From Nocardioides sp. zg-1230 (GTDB lineage Bacteria; Actinomycetota; Actinomycetes; Propionibacteriales; Nocardioidaceae), in the NCBI RefSeq assembly GCF_013155335.1, contig NZ_JABJQZ010000009.1:1-64000 (forward strand): a stretch of DNA of 64,000 nucleotides, written 5' to 3'. How positions within the stretch are numbered: the first letter of the stretch is position 1; each line of letters opens with the position of its first letter. The notes beneath the pieces were generated by a model. The model made no database searches. It was not told the origin of the DNA and saw only the letters and a program-made list of their open reading frames with translations. Of this stretch, positions 50,757 through 60,844 are shown in pieces. A program made the translations under genes and the position numbers.

Positions 50757-50892
50757 CAAGTCATCTAGCGTGGAATCCGCATTTCACGGCTGTTAATTCT
50801 GCGATTCCCGCACAATCTTCGGCAACAAGTATGGCGATCGGCGCCCCACCCGTCCTACTCTCCCCTCACTGCACCCGACCGGGAGGACCCCC

Positions 50893-52338
50893 GTGACCAG
50901 CCCACGCACGCTGCGCAACTTCATCGGTGGCACGTACGTCGACGGCGGCGCCGGCGCTACCAGCGACGTCGTCGACCCGACGACCGGCCAGGTGGTCGCC
51001 CAGGCGCCCGTCAGCGGGGCGGAGGAGGTCGACGCGGCCTACGAGGCGGCCGGCCGGGCTTTCGAGGAGTGGGGGCGTACGACGCCGTCGGAGCGGCAGC
51101 AGGCCCTCCTGGGGATCGCCGAAGCCATCGAGTCGCACGCCGAGGAGCTGATCGCCCTCGAGTCGGCCAACACCGGCAAGATCAAGTCGCTCACCGCGAG
51201 CGAGGAGATCCCCCCGATGGTGGACCAGCTGCGCTTCTTCGCCGGCGCGGCACGGGTGCTGGAGGGCAAGGCGGCCGGCGAGTACATGGCCGGTCACACG
51301 TCGTGGATCCGGCGCGAGCCCATCGGCGTCGTCGGCCAGGTCACGCCGTGGAACTACCCCCTCCTCATGGCCGTGTGGAAGATCGGCCCGGCCCTCGCGG
51401 CCGGCAACACCGTCGTCCTCAAGCCGAGCGACACCACGCCGGAGAGCACCCTGCGGCTGGCCGAGCTCGCCGCGGAGCACCTGCCCGCCGGCACGCTCAA
51501 CGTGGTGACCGGCGACCGCGAGACCGGGCGCCTGCTCGTCGAGCACCCGACGCCGGGGCTGGTCGCGATCACGGGGTCCGTCCGGGCCGGGGCCGAGGTC
51601 GCGGCGAGCGCCGCCCACCAGGTCAAGCGGGTGCACCTCGAGCTGGGCGGCAAGGCTCCGGTCGTGGTCTTCGACGACGCCGACATCGAGGCCGCGGTCG
51701 AGGGGATCGCGATCGCCGGCTACTTCAACGCCGGTCAGGACTGCACCGCGGCCACGCGCGTCCTCGTCGCCCCCGGCATCCACGACGACTTCGTGGCCGC
51801 GCTCGCCGACTACGCGAAGGGGTCGGCCCCGGTGGGCCTTCCTGACGACGAGGACGCGCTCTTCGGCCCCGTCAACAACGCGACCCAGCTGGCCCGGGTG
51901 AGCGGGTTCATCGAGAACCTGCCGGCCCACGCCACCGTGTCCGCCGGCGGCAACCGTCGTACGGACCTGGGCGAGGGCTACTTCCTCGAGCCGACCGTCC
52001 TCTCGGGGCTGCGGCAGGACGACGAGGCGATCCAGAACGAGATCTTCGGCCCCGTCATCACGGTGCAGCGCTTCACCGACGAGGAGGAGGCGGTCCGCTG
52101 GGCCAACGGCGTCGACTACGGCCTCGCGTCGTCGGTGTGGACCAAGGACTTCGGCCGGGCGATGCGGATGTCGAAGGCGCTGGACTTCGGGTGCGTGTGG
52201 ATCAACACCCACATCCCGCTCGTCGCGGAGATGCCGCACGGCGGCTACAAGAAGTCCGGCTACGGCAAGGACCTCTCGATGTACGGCTTCGAGGACTACA
52301 CGCGCATCAAGCACGTCATGGCGAACATCGAAATCTAG
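50893..52338 (+). CDS. Gamma-aminobutyraldehyde dehydrogenase (PatD-like)
   Basis: The 481-residue aldehyde dehydrogenase has NAD-site text WNYPLLMAVWKIGPALAAGN, catalytic Glu in LELGGKAP and catalytic Cys in AGQDCTAATR. The GQDC form and the end GGYKKSGYGKDLSMYGFEDYTRIKHV fit the PatD/betaine-aldehyde group. It would oxidise 4-aminobutanal to GABA, the step between its divergent transaminase and GabT. GTG 50893 has GGGAGGA upstream. PotD follows 39 bp later. Confidence 0.88.
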   Translation: MTSPRTLRNFIGGTYVDGGAGATSDVVDPTTGQVVAQAPVSGAEEVDAAYEAAGRAFEEWGRTTPSERQQALLGIAEAIESHAEELIALESANTGKIKSLTASEEIPPMVDQLRFFAGAARVLEGKAAGEYMAGHTSWIRREPIGVVGQVTPWNYPLLMAVWKIGPALAAGNTVVLKPSDTTPESTLRLAELAAEHLPAGTLNVVTGDRETGRLLVEHPTPGLVAITGSVRAGAEVAASAAHQVKRVHLELGGKAPVVVFDDADIEAAVEGIAIAGYFNAGQDCTAATRVLVAPGIHDDFVAALADYAKGSAPVGLPDDEDALFGPVNNATQLARVSGFIENLPAHATVSAGGNRRTDLGEGYFLEPTVLSGLRQDDEAIQNEIFGPVITVQRFTDEEEAVRWANGVDYGLASSVWTKDFGRAMRMSKALDFGCVWINTHIPLVAEMPHGGYKKSGYGKDLSMYGFEDYTRIKHVMANIEI

Positions 52339-52377
52339 ACGGCGAGAGCTGAGCAGCGACGCGGAGGAGATCCACTG

Positions 52378-53628
52378 ATGACACCCATCCCGAGGCGACG
52401 GCGCCCCCGGTCCACACCGGCCGCTGCGTTGACGGCGGCAGCAGGAGGCGGGTTGAGCCGTCGGGCGCTGCTCGGCACCGGCGTCGCAGCCGGCGCCGGT
52501 CTGGCGCTCACCGGGTGCGCCCCGCCCGAGCCGCCGGCGGCCGGCGGGATCGCTGCCCTCGACCTCCCCACCGACGTCTCCGACACCGAGAAGACCCTCA
52601 AGTGGGCCAACTGGACGGCCTACCTCGACATGAACGGCAAGGAGACGACGTCGCCGACCCTCGACGCGTTCCGGGAGCAGAGCGGCATCGACGTCAGCTA
52701 CTTCGAGGAGATCGACGACAACGACTCCTACTACGCCAAGGTCGGCCCCCAGCTGCGTGCCGGCCAGAGCATCGACCGCGACATCATCACCCTGACCGAC
52801 TGGATGGCGGCCCGGCTCATCCGCGACCAGGTGGTCCAGCCGCTGGAGCTCATCCAGATGCCCAACGTGGTCAACAACCTCCTGCAGCCGCTCAAGGACG
52901 CCTCCTTCGACCCCGGTCGCCTCAACTCGATCACGTGGCAGAGCGGCTTCGCGGGCATCGGCTACAACAGGGAGAAGGTCGGTCGCGAGCTGAAGTCGCT
53001 CGACGACCTGTGGACCGACGACCTCAAGGGCCGGATCGTGGTGCTCTCGGAGTTCCGCGACACGGCCGGCCTGGTCATGCAGTCCCAGGGCGTCGACATC
53101 GAGAGCGACTGGGGCCAGGCCGAGTTCGAGAAGGCGCTCGACTTCATCGAGCAGAAGATCGACGAGGGCTACATCCGCAAGGTGAAGGGCAACTCCTACA
53201 TGGAGGACCTCACCAGCGGCAACGCGGTGGCGGGCATCACGTGGAGCGGTGACATCTTCGTCCTCGCCTACGACACCGAGGACCCCAACTGGACCTTCAC
53301 CCTGCCCGAGTCGGGCGGCACGCTGTGGTCGGACAACCTGATGGTCCCCATCACCTCGACGCACCGCCGGAACGCCCAGCGACTGATGGACTACTACTAC
53401 GACCCTGCCGTCGCAGCCCAGGTGGCCGCCTGGGTCAACTACGTGTGCCCGGTCGAGGGCGCCCAGGCCGAGATGGAGAAGATCGACCCCGAGCTCGCCG
53501 AGAGCCCGTGGATCTTCCCGACCGCCGACTTCATCGCCGACAACAACGTCCAGCAGTTCCGGGTGCTCGACGCGGACGAGGACATCCTGTACGCCGACCT
53601 GTGGTCCACGAAGGTGATGGGGAACTGA
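52378..53628 (+). CDS. potD: Spermidine/putrescine ABC transporter substrate-binding lipoprotein (PotD-like)
   Basis: The 416-aa binding protein has a twin-arginine-type signal with SRRALLG near residue 27 and a lipobox LTGC at Cys47. It would be exported folded and lipid-anchored. The mature part begins with KWANWTAYLDM and contains the polyamine-binding fold (SPTLDAFREQSGIDVSYFEE; ADFIADNN near the end). GAGGAG is 8 nt before ATG. It is the first of potD-potA-potB-potC. Confidence 0.9.
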   Translation: MTPIPRRRRPRSTPAAALTAAAGGGLSRRALLGTGVAAGAGLALTGCAPPEPPAAGGIAALDLPTDVSDTEKTLKWANWTAYLDMNGKETTSPTLDAFREQSGIDVSYFEEIDDNDSYYAKVGPQLRAGQSIDRDIITLTDWMAARLIRDQVVQPLELIQMPNVVNNLLQPLKDASFDPGRLNSITWQSGFAGIGYNREKVGRELKSLDDLWTDDLKGRIVVLSEFRDTAGLVMQSQGVDIESDWGQAEFEKALDFIEQKIDEGYIRKVKGNSYMEDLTSGNAVAGITWSGDIFVLAYDTEDPNWTFTLPESGGTLWSDNLMVPITSTHRRNAQRLMDYYYDPAVAAQVAAWVNYVCPVEGAQAEMEKIDPELAESPWIFPTADFIADNNVQQFRVLDADEDILYADLWSTKVMGN

Positions 53629-53629
53629 C

Positions 53630-54734
<1,105 letters not shown>

Positions 54735-54736
<2 letters not shown>

Positions 54737-54802
54737 ACACCCCACGACGTTCCCCGACTCCCCCGCTGCGCTCCGCCGCCGGACAACGCCGCGGGGGCCC
54801 CG
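54735..54802. repeat. Intergenic palindromic repeat, copy 1 (between potA and potB)
   Basis: The 68-bp block starts GAACACCCCACGACGTTC and ends GCCGCGGGGGCCCCG. It fills the gap from the potA stop to the potB start. A second copy lies at 57946-58007. The ends pair on the minus strand as a 12-bp stem with two G-U pairs, so it is a REP-like or processed-RNA candidate. Confidence 0.75.
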
Positions 54803-54803
54803 C

Positions 54804-55715
54804 ATGAGCGCCCTGGCCCACGTGGCCGGCGACCCGGCGGTGACGCCGGCTCCCCCGGCGCCCGAGACGAAGAAGCGCAGCTGGACGGCGTACCTCCTGC
54901 TGTTGCCGGGCGTGCTGTGGCTCGGCGTCTTCTTCCTGCTCCCCCTGGTGCAGCTGGCCTCGGTGAGCCTGCAGAGCCGCTACCCCGGCTTCCCGGGCTA
55001 CTACTACCGCGACCTCAACTTCGAGAACTACGTCAGCGCGCTGACCGACTACGCGCCGCACTTCGCGCGGTCCTTCCTCTACGCCGGGCTGGCGACGTTC
55101 TTCGCCTTCGTCGTGTCCTACCCCCTGGCCTACGCGATGGCGTTCAAGGCCGGGCGCTGGCGCAACCTGATGCTGATCTGCGTCATCGCGCCGTTCTTCA
55201 CCTCCTTCATCCTGCGCACGTTCGCCTGGTCGCAGATCCTCGCCGACGAGGCGTGGGTGGTCGGCACCCTGGAGTTCCTCAACCTCCTGCCGGGCGGCAG
55301 CATCATCAACACCCCGGTGGCCGTGGTCGCGGGCCTCACCTACAACTTCCTGCCCTTCATGGTGTTGCCGATCTACGCCTCGCTCGAGCGGGCCGACCCG
55401 CGGGTGATCGAGGCGGGAGGCGACCTGTACGCCAACGGGTTCACCACCTTCCGCACCGTCACGCTGCCGATGTCGATGCCCGGCGTGCTGGCCGGCACGC
55501 TGCTGACCTTCATCCCGGCGGCCGGCGACTTCGTCAACATGGAGCTGCTCGGCCCCCAGCGCGGGAAGATGGTCGGCAACGTCATCAACGACCAGTTCCT
55601 CGCCGTTCCCGGCGGCTACCCGGTCGCGGCAGCGCTGTCGTTCACCCTGATGGCCGCCATCTTGGTGATGGTCTTCCTCTACGTACGCCGGTTCGGCACC
55701 GAGGAGCTGGTGTGA
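54804..55715 (+). CDS. potB: Polyamine ABC transporter permease (PotB-like)
   Basis: The 303-aa protein has six membrane helices. The EAA-loop text VIEAGGDLYANGFTTFRTVTLPMSMPG contacts PotA. The N-terminal cytoplasmic stretch is Pro- and Lys-rich (TPAPPAPETKKRSW). It begins right after repeat copy 1 and is followed 1 bp later by PotC. Confidence 0.92.
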   Translation: MSALAHVAGDPAVTPAPPAPETKKRSWTAYLLLLPGVLWLGVFFLLPLVQLASVSLQSRYPGFPGYYYRDLNFENYVSALTDYAPHFARSFLYAGLATFFAFVVSYPLAYAMAFKAGRWRNLMLICVIAPFFTSFILRTFAWSQILADEAWVVGTLEFLNLLPGGSIINTPVAVVAGLTYNFLPFMVLPIYASLERADPRVIEAGGDLYANGFTTFRTVTLPMSMPGVLAGTLLTFIPAAGDFVNMELLGPQRGKMVGNVINDQFLAVPGGYPVAAALSFTLMAAILVMVFLYVRRFGTEELV

Positions 55716-55716
55716 C

Positions 55717-56607
55717 GTGGCCACGATGACCCCGCCGACGACGACGCCGTCCCCGACGACCGAGCACTCGCCCGCCTACCGCCCCTCGACCGCCAAGCGG
55801 GCGCAGCTGTGGCTCGCCAACCACTTCGCGATCCTCTCGGCCGTCCTGGTGCTCCTCTACCTCTTCCTGCCCGTCGCCTACACCTTCGCCTTCTCCTTCA
55901 ACGACCATGGCAAGACCAACATCGTGTGGCAGGGCTTCACCTGGGAGCACTGGCAGGACCCCTGCGGCGTGCCCGGCGTCTGCGAGTCGCTGGTGACCTC
56001 GCTGCAGGTCGGCGTGATCTCCACGATCGTGGCCACGGTGCTCGGCACGCTCATGGCGCTGGCCATGGTCCGCTACCGCTTTCGCGGCAAGGCCGCGAGC
56101 AACCTGCTGATCTTCGTGCCGATGGCCACCCCCGAGATCGTCATGGGCGCGGCACTGCTGACGATCTTCGTGCAGGGCTTCGCGAACATCGGCATCAACC
56201 TCGGCTTCACGACGATCGTCTTCTCCCACATCATGTTCTGCCTGAGCTTCGTGGTGGTGACCGTCAGGGCCCGCATCCAGTCCCTCGACCCGCGGATCGA
56301 GGAGGCGGCGCAGGACCTCTACGCCAGCCCGATGCAGACCTTCTGGAAGGTCACCTTCCCGCTGATCCTGCCCGGCATCGCGGGTGCCGCGATGCTCGCG
56401 TTCTCGCTGTCCTTCGACGACTTCATCATCACCAACTTCGTCTCCGGCAACGAGGCGACGTTCCCCAAGTTCGTCTACGTCGCCTCCCGGCGCGGCATCC
56501 CGGCCGAGGCCAACGTCATCGGCTTCTCGATGTTCGTGATCGCCGTGCTGCTCGTCGTGGGCGCCCAGGTCGTGAGCTCGCTGCGTGCCTCGACGCCCAA
56601 GAAGTGA
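55717..56607 (+). CDS. potC: Polyamine ABC transporter permease (PotC-like)
   Basis: The 296-residue protein with six helices starts at GTG 55717, next to the PotB stop. The EAA loop IEEAAQDLYASPMQTFWKVTFPLILPG and LSFDDFIITNFVSG mark the PotC family. A Thr/Pro-rich N-terminus precedes the first helix. Confidence 0.92.
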   Translation: MATMTPPTTTPSPTTEHSPAYRPSTAKRAQLWLANHFAILSAVLVLLYLFLPVAYTFAFSFNDHGKTNIVWQGFTWEHWQDPCGVPGVCESLVTSLQVGVISTIVATVLGTLMALAMVRYRFRGKAASNLLIFVPMATPEIVMGAALLTIFVQGFANIGINLGFTTIVFSHIMFCLSFVVVTVRARIQSLDPRIEEAAQDLYASPMQTFWKVTFPLILPGIAGAAMLAFSLSFDDFIITNFVSGNEATFPKFVYVASRRGIPAEANVIGFSMFVIAVLLVVGAQVVSSLRASTPKK

Positions 56608-56642
56608 CCCGACCCCACCCTGCAACCGAGGAGAGACGACGA

Positions 56643-58022
56643 GTGCCTGAGCCGATGCGCGTGCTGATGGTCGGAGCCGGCGGGGTCGGTGACGCCGCCG
56701 CCCGGATCGCGGTGGAGCGCGACTTCTTCGAGGCCTGGGTGGTCGCCGACTACGACCTCGAGCGGGCCGAGCGGACCGTCGCCGCGGCGCGCGGACGCCG
56801 AGACAGTCAGGGATCGTCGGGCGAGGAACGCTTCACCGCCGCGCAGGTCGACGCCTCCGACGCCCAGGCGGTGACCGCGCTCGCCCGGGAGGTGCGCGCC
56901 ACCCACGTCTTCAACGCCGTCGACCCGCGCTTCGTGATGCCGATCTTCACCGGCGCGCTGGCGGCCGACGCCGACTACCTCGACATGGCCATGAGCCTGT
57001 CGGTGCGCCACCCGGACGCCCCCTACGAGAAGGTCGGGGTCAAGCTCGGGGACGAGCAGTTCGCGCGGGCCCCGGAGTGGGAGGCGGCCGGACGCCTCGC
57101 GCTGCTCGGCATCGGTGTCGAGCCGGGGCTGTCCGACGTGTTCGCACGCTATGCCGCCGACGAGCTCTTCGACCACATCGACGAGCTCGGCACTCGCGAC
57201 GGCGCCAACCTGGTCATCCGCGACGACGACGGCAACGAGGTCTTCGCGCCGGGGTTCTCGATGTGGACGATCATCGAGGAGTGCCTCAACCCGCCCGTCG
57301 TGTGGGAGCGGGAGAGAAGCGGCGGCGACCTGGAGTCCGGGTTCTTCACGCTGCCGCCCTTCTCCGAGCCGGAGGTCTTCGACTTCCCCGACGGGATCGG
57401 ACCGGTCGAGTGCGTCCACGTCGAGCACGAGGAGGTGCTCCTGATGCCGCGCTGGGTCGACGCCGACCGGGTCACCTTCAAGTACGGCCTGGGCGAGGAG
57501 ATGATCGGCATCCTCCGCACCCTCCACACGCTCGGCCTCGACTCCACCGAGCCCGTGTCGGTCAAGGGGGTGCAGGTCTCGCCCCGTGACGTGGTGGCCG
57601 CCTGCCTGCCGGACCCCGCAACCATCGGGCCACGCATGGAGGGCAAGACCTGCGCCGGTCTCTTCGTCACCGGCACCGGCAAGGACGGTGCGCCGCGGTC
57701 GACGTACCTCTACCACGTCGTCGACAACGCCGACTCGATGCGCGACTACGGCGCCCAGTGCGTGGTCTGGCAGACCGCGATCAACCCCGTGGTCGCGCTG
57801 GAGCTGCTGGCCGACGGCACCTGGTCGGGCACCGGCGTGCTCGGCCCGGAGGCACTGCCGCCGAAGCCGTTCCTCGACCTGCTCGCCGCACCGAAGCCCG
57901 AGGGGTACGGATCCCCGTGGGGCCTCGAAGACCGGACCAAGGACCGAACACCCCACGACGTTCTTCTCCCCCGCTCCGCTCCTCCGAACAACGCCGCGGG
58001 GACCCCGAAAGGACTGACATGA
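56643..58022 (+). CDS. Saccharopine dehydrogenase-like NAD(P) oxidoreductase
   Basis: The 459-aa protein has an N-terminal Rossmann motif (VLMVGAGGVGDAAARIA) and the saccharopine/homospermidine-type C-terminal fold (GVEPGLSDVFARYAADEL). GTG 56643 with GAGGAGAG upstream is the start; ATG 56655 is alternative. The last 25 or so residues (RTPHDVLLPRSAPPNNAAGTP onward) are encoded by a dispersed intergenic repeat, so the original stop seems to have been displaced. Its position in the GABA operon suggests a role with amino-aldehydes or polyamine conjugates; exact activity is unknown. Stop overlaps gabT (ATGA). Confidence 0.8.
   Translation: MPEPMRVLMVGAGGVGDAAARIAVERDFFEAWVVADYDLERAERTVAAARGRRDSQGSSGEERFTAAQVDASDAQAVTALAREVRATHVFNAVDPRFVMPIFTGALAADADYLDMAMSLSVRHPDAPYEKVGVKLGDEQFARAPEWEAAGRLALLGIGVEPGLSDVFARYAADELFDHIDELGTRDGANLVIRDDDGNEVFAPGFSMWTIIEECLNPPVVWERERSGGDLESGFFTLPPFSEPEVFDFPDGIGPVECVHVEHEEVLLMPRWVDADRVTFKYGLGEEMIGILRTLHTLGLDSTEPVSVKGVQVSPRDVVAACLPDPATIGPRMEGKTCAGLFVTGTGKDGAPRSTYLYHVVDNADSMRDYGAQCVVWQTAINPVVALELLADGTWSGTGVLGPEALPPKPFLDLLAAPKPEGYGSPWGLEDRTKDRTPHDVLLPRSAPPNNAAGTPKGLT
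57946..58007. repeat. Intergenic palindromic repeat, copy 2 (inside the end of the saccharopine-like gene)
   Basis: The 62-bp copy of the block at 54735 matches it apart from two 3-bp gaps and several substitutions. It is read through in frame and encodes the last residues of the upstream protein. Confidence 0.8.
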
Positions 58023-59380
58023 CACTCTCCCAGGAACGCATCCTGGCCACCGAGATCCCGGGGCCGAGGTCCCGGGCCCTCCAGGCCCGCAAGGTCGCGG
58101 CCGTCTCGGCCGGCGTCGGCACGACGCTGCCGGTGTACGTCGAGCAGGCCGGCGGCGGCATCCTCCGCGACGTCGACGGCAACCAGCTCATCGACTTCGG
58201 CTCGGGCATCGCCGTCACGACGGTCGGCAACGCCGCACCGCGAGTGGTCGAGGCGGTCCAGCGCCAGGTCGCCGACTTCACCCACACCTGCTTCATGGTC
58301 ACGCCCTACGAGGAGTACGTCGCGGTCTGCGAGAAGCTCGCGGAGCTCACCCCGGGCAAGGACGAGAAGCGCTCCGCGCTCTTCAACTCCGGCGCCGAGG
58401 CCGTCGAGAACGCGGTGAAGGTCGCCCGCCACCACACCGGACGCGACGCGATCGTGGTGTTCGACCACGCCTACCACGGTCGCACCAACCTGACGATGGC
58501 GCTGACCGCGAAGAACATGCCCTACAAGCACCGCTTCGGGCCGTTCGCCGGCGAGGTCTACCGCGCCCCGATGGCCTACCCCTTCCGCTGGCCCGGGGGT
58601 CCGGAGAAGTGCGCCGAGGAGGCGTTCGACGCCTTCGTCGCCACCGTGCACACCCAGGTGGGCGAGGACAACTGCGCGGCCGTGCTCATCGAGCCGATCC
58701 AGGGCGAGGGCGGCTTCATCGTCCCGCCGCCCGGCTGGCTGCCGCGGGTCGCCGAGTGGTGCCGCGAGCAGGGCATCCTGCTCATCGCCGACGAGATCCA
58801 GACCGGCTTCGCCCGGACCGGCGACTGGTTCGCGTGCGACCACGAGGGCGTCGTGCCCGACCTGGTCACCACCGCCAAGGGCATGGCCGGCGGCCTGCCG
58901 CTCGCAGCCGTGACGGGACGTGCCGAGGTGATGGACTCCGTCCACGTCGGCGGGCTGGGGGGCACCTACGGCGGCAACCCCGTCGCCTGCGCGGCGGCGC
59001 TCGCTGCGATCGAGACCATGGAGGCCGAGGACCTGCCGGCCCGGGCGCGTCAGGTCGAGGCCGCCTTCCTGCCCCGGCTGCACGCGCTCGCCGAGCGACA
59101 CCCCGACCGGGTGGGCGACATCCGCGGTCGTGGCGCCATGCTGGCGGTCGAGCTGGTCAGCGACGGACCCGGACGTACGCCGGATCCGGCGCTCGCCGCC
59201 GCCGTCCACCGCGCCTGCTCCGCAAACGGGCTGGTCACGCTGACCTGCGGCACCTTCGGCAACGTGTTCCGGTTCCTGCCCCCGCTCGCGATCGGTGACG
59301 ACCTCCTCGCCGAGGGGCTCGACATCTTCGAGGCCGCCTTCGACGAGGCGGTCGACGGCCCCAGTGGCAAGGTGGGGTGA
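58019..59380 (+). CDS. gabT: 4-aminobutyrate transaminase (GabT-like)
   Basis: The 453-residue class III aminotransferase has LNSG-type cofactor text SALFNSGAEAVENAVK, Asp in LIADEIQTGFARTG and Lys in TTAKGMAGGLP. The start (ATEIPGPRSRALQARK) is typical of GABA transaminases. It converts GABA to succinate semialdehyde. AAAGGA stands a few nt before the ATG. It overlaps its neighbours at both ends and is directly followed by GabD. Confidence 0.93.
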   Translation: MTLSQERILATEIPGPRSRALQARKVAAVSAGVGTTLPVYVEQAGGGILRDVDGNQLIDFGSGIAVTTVGNAAPRVVEAVQRQVADFTHTCFMVTPYEEYVAVCEKLAELTPGKDEKRSALFNSGAEAVENAVKVARHHTGRDAIVVFDHAYHGRTNLTMALTAKNMPYKHRFGPFAGEVYRAPMAYPFRWPGGPEKCAEEAFDAFVATVHTQVGEDNCAAVLIEPIQGEGGFIVPPPGWLPRVAEWCREQGILLIADEIQTGFARTGDWFACDHEGVVPDLVTTAKGMAGGLPLAAVTGRAEVMDSVHVGGLGGTYGGNPVACAAALAAIETMEAEDLPARARQVEAAFLPRLHALAERHPDRVGDIRGRGAMLAVELVSDGPGRTPDPALAAAVHRACSANGLVTLTCGTFGNVFRFLPPLAIGDDLLAEGLDIFEAAFDEAVDGPSGKVG

Positions 59381-60834
59381 TGGCTGACAACACCGTGATC
59401 GAGACCGTCCCCACCCGGCTCCTCATCGGCGGCGAGTGGGTCGACGCAACCAGCGGCGGCACCTTCGAGGTGCACAACCCGGCCGACGCCGGCGTCCTGA
59501 CCCGGGTGGCCGACGCGACGCCCGCCGACGGCGAGCGTGCCCTGGCCGCCGCTGCCGCCGCCCAGCGGGAGTGGCGCACCACCGAGCCGCGCGCCCGAGG
59601 GGAGATCCTGCGCAAGGCCTTCGAGCTGCTCACCGAGCGCGCGGACGACTTCGCCCGGCTGATGACCCTCGAGATGGGCAAGACGCTGACCGAGGCGAGG
59701 GGCGAGGTGACCTACGGCGCCGAGTTCTTCCGGTGGTTCTCCGAGGAGGCCGTCCGGATCCACGGTCGTTACTCCCCCGCGCCCGCCGGCAACACCCGGC
59801 TGATCACCATGAAGGCTCCCGTCGGCCCGACGCTGATGATCACCCCCTGGAACTTCCCGCTCGCCATGGGGACGCGCAAGATCGGTCCGGCCATCGCCGC
59901 CGGCTGCACCATGGTGGTCAAGCCCGCCGCCGAGACGCCGCTGACGATGCTGGCCCTGGCCGACCTCCTCGAGGAGGTCGGCCTGCCCGCCGGCGTGCTC
60001 AACGTCGTCACCACCACCGACTCCGGCGGCGTCTGCGAGCCGATCATCAAGGACCCGCGGCTGCGCAAGCTGACCTTCACCGGGTCCACGGCGGTCGGCA
60101 GGAAGCTCGTCGCCCAGGCCTCCGACCAGCTGCTGCGGGTGTCGATGGAGCTCGGCGGCAACGCCCCGTTCATCGTCTTCGAGGACGCCGACCTCGACGC
60201 CGCAGTCGACGGCGCCATGCTGGCCAAGATGCGCAACATCGGCGAGGCCTGCACGTCGGCCAACCGGTTCCTGGTGCACGAGTCCGTCGCCGAGGAGTTC
60301 TCCCGCCGATTCGCCGAGCGGATGGGAGCGCTCACGGTCGGCGACGGCACCCGGGACGGCGTCGACGTCGGTCCGCTGATCACCGACAAGGCGCGCGCAG
60401 GCGTCCACGAGCTGGTCGACGAGGCGGTCTCCGCCGGAGCACGCGCGCTGGTCGGCGGCGAGGTCCCCGAGGGTGAGGGCCATTTCTACCCGCCCACCGT
60501 GCTGGTCGACGTACCCGCCGACGCGCGGGTGTTCCGCGAGGAGATCTTCGGACCCGTCGCCCCCGTCTCGACCTTCGCCGACGAGGACGAGGCGCTGCGG
60601 CGCGCCAACGACACGGAGTACGGCCTGGTCGCCTACGTCTTCACCCGCGACCACGCCCGGGTGCTGCGGGTGAGCGAGGCGCTGGAGTTCGGCATGGTCG
60701 GCGTCAACACCGGCATCGTGTCCAACCCGGCCGCGCCGTTCGGCGGGGTGAAGCACTCCGGCTTCGGCCGCGAGGGCGGCTTCGAGGGCATCGAGGAGTA
60801 CCTCGAGACGAAGTACGTCGGCAGCGCGTTGTGA
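59380..60834 (+). CDS. gabD: Succinate-semialdehyde dehydrogenase (GabD-like)
   Basis: The 484-aa dehydrogenase oxidises succinate semialdehyde to succinate. WNFPLAMGTRKIGPAIAAG (NAD site), catalytic Glu in MELGGNAPF and Cys in NIGEACTSANRF are present. The single Cys without a close second Cys fits SSADH of this type. The end SGFGREGGFEGIEEYLETKYV is standard. Its ATG shares one base with the gabT stop. Confidence 0.93.
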   Translation: MADNTVIETVPTRLLIGGEWVDATSGGTFEVHNPADAGVLTRVADATPADGERALAAAAAAQREWRTTEPRARGEILRKAFELLTERADDFARLMTLEMGKTLTEARGEVTYGAEFFRWFSEEAVRIHGRYSPAPAGNTRLITMKAPVGPTLMITPWNFPLAMGTRKIGPAIAAGCTMVVKPAAETPLTMLALADLLEEVGLPAGVLNVVTTTDSGGVCEPIIKDPRLRKLTFTGSTAVGRKLVAQASDQLLRVSMELGGNAPFIVFEDADLDAAVDGAMLAKMRNIGEACTSANRFLVHESVAEEFSRRFAERMGALTVGDGTRDGVDVGPLITDKARAGVHELVDEAVSAGARALVGGEVPEGEGHFYPPTVLVDVPADARVFREEIFGPVAPVSTFADEDEALRRANDTEYGLVAYVFTRDHARVLRVSEALEFGMVGVNTGIVSNPAAPFGGVKHSGFGREGGFEGIEEYLETKYVGSAL

Positions 60835-60844
60835 GGCCCCGACC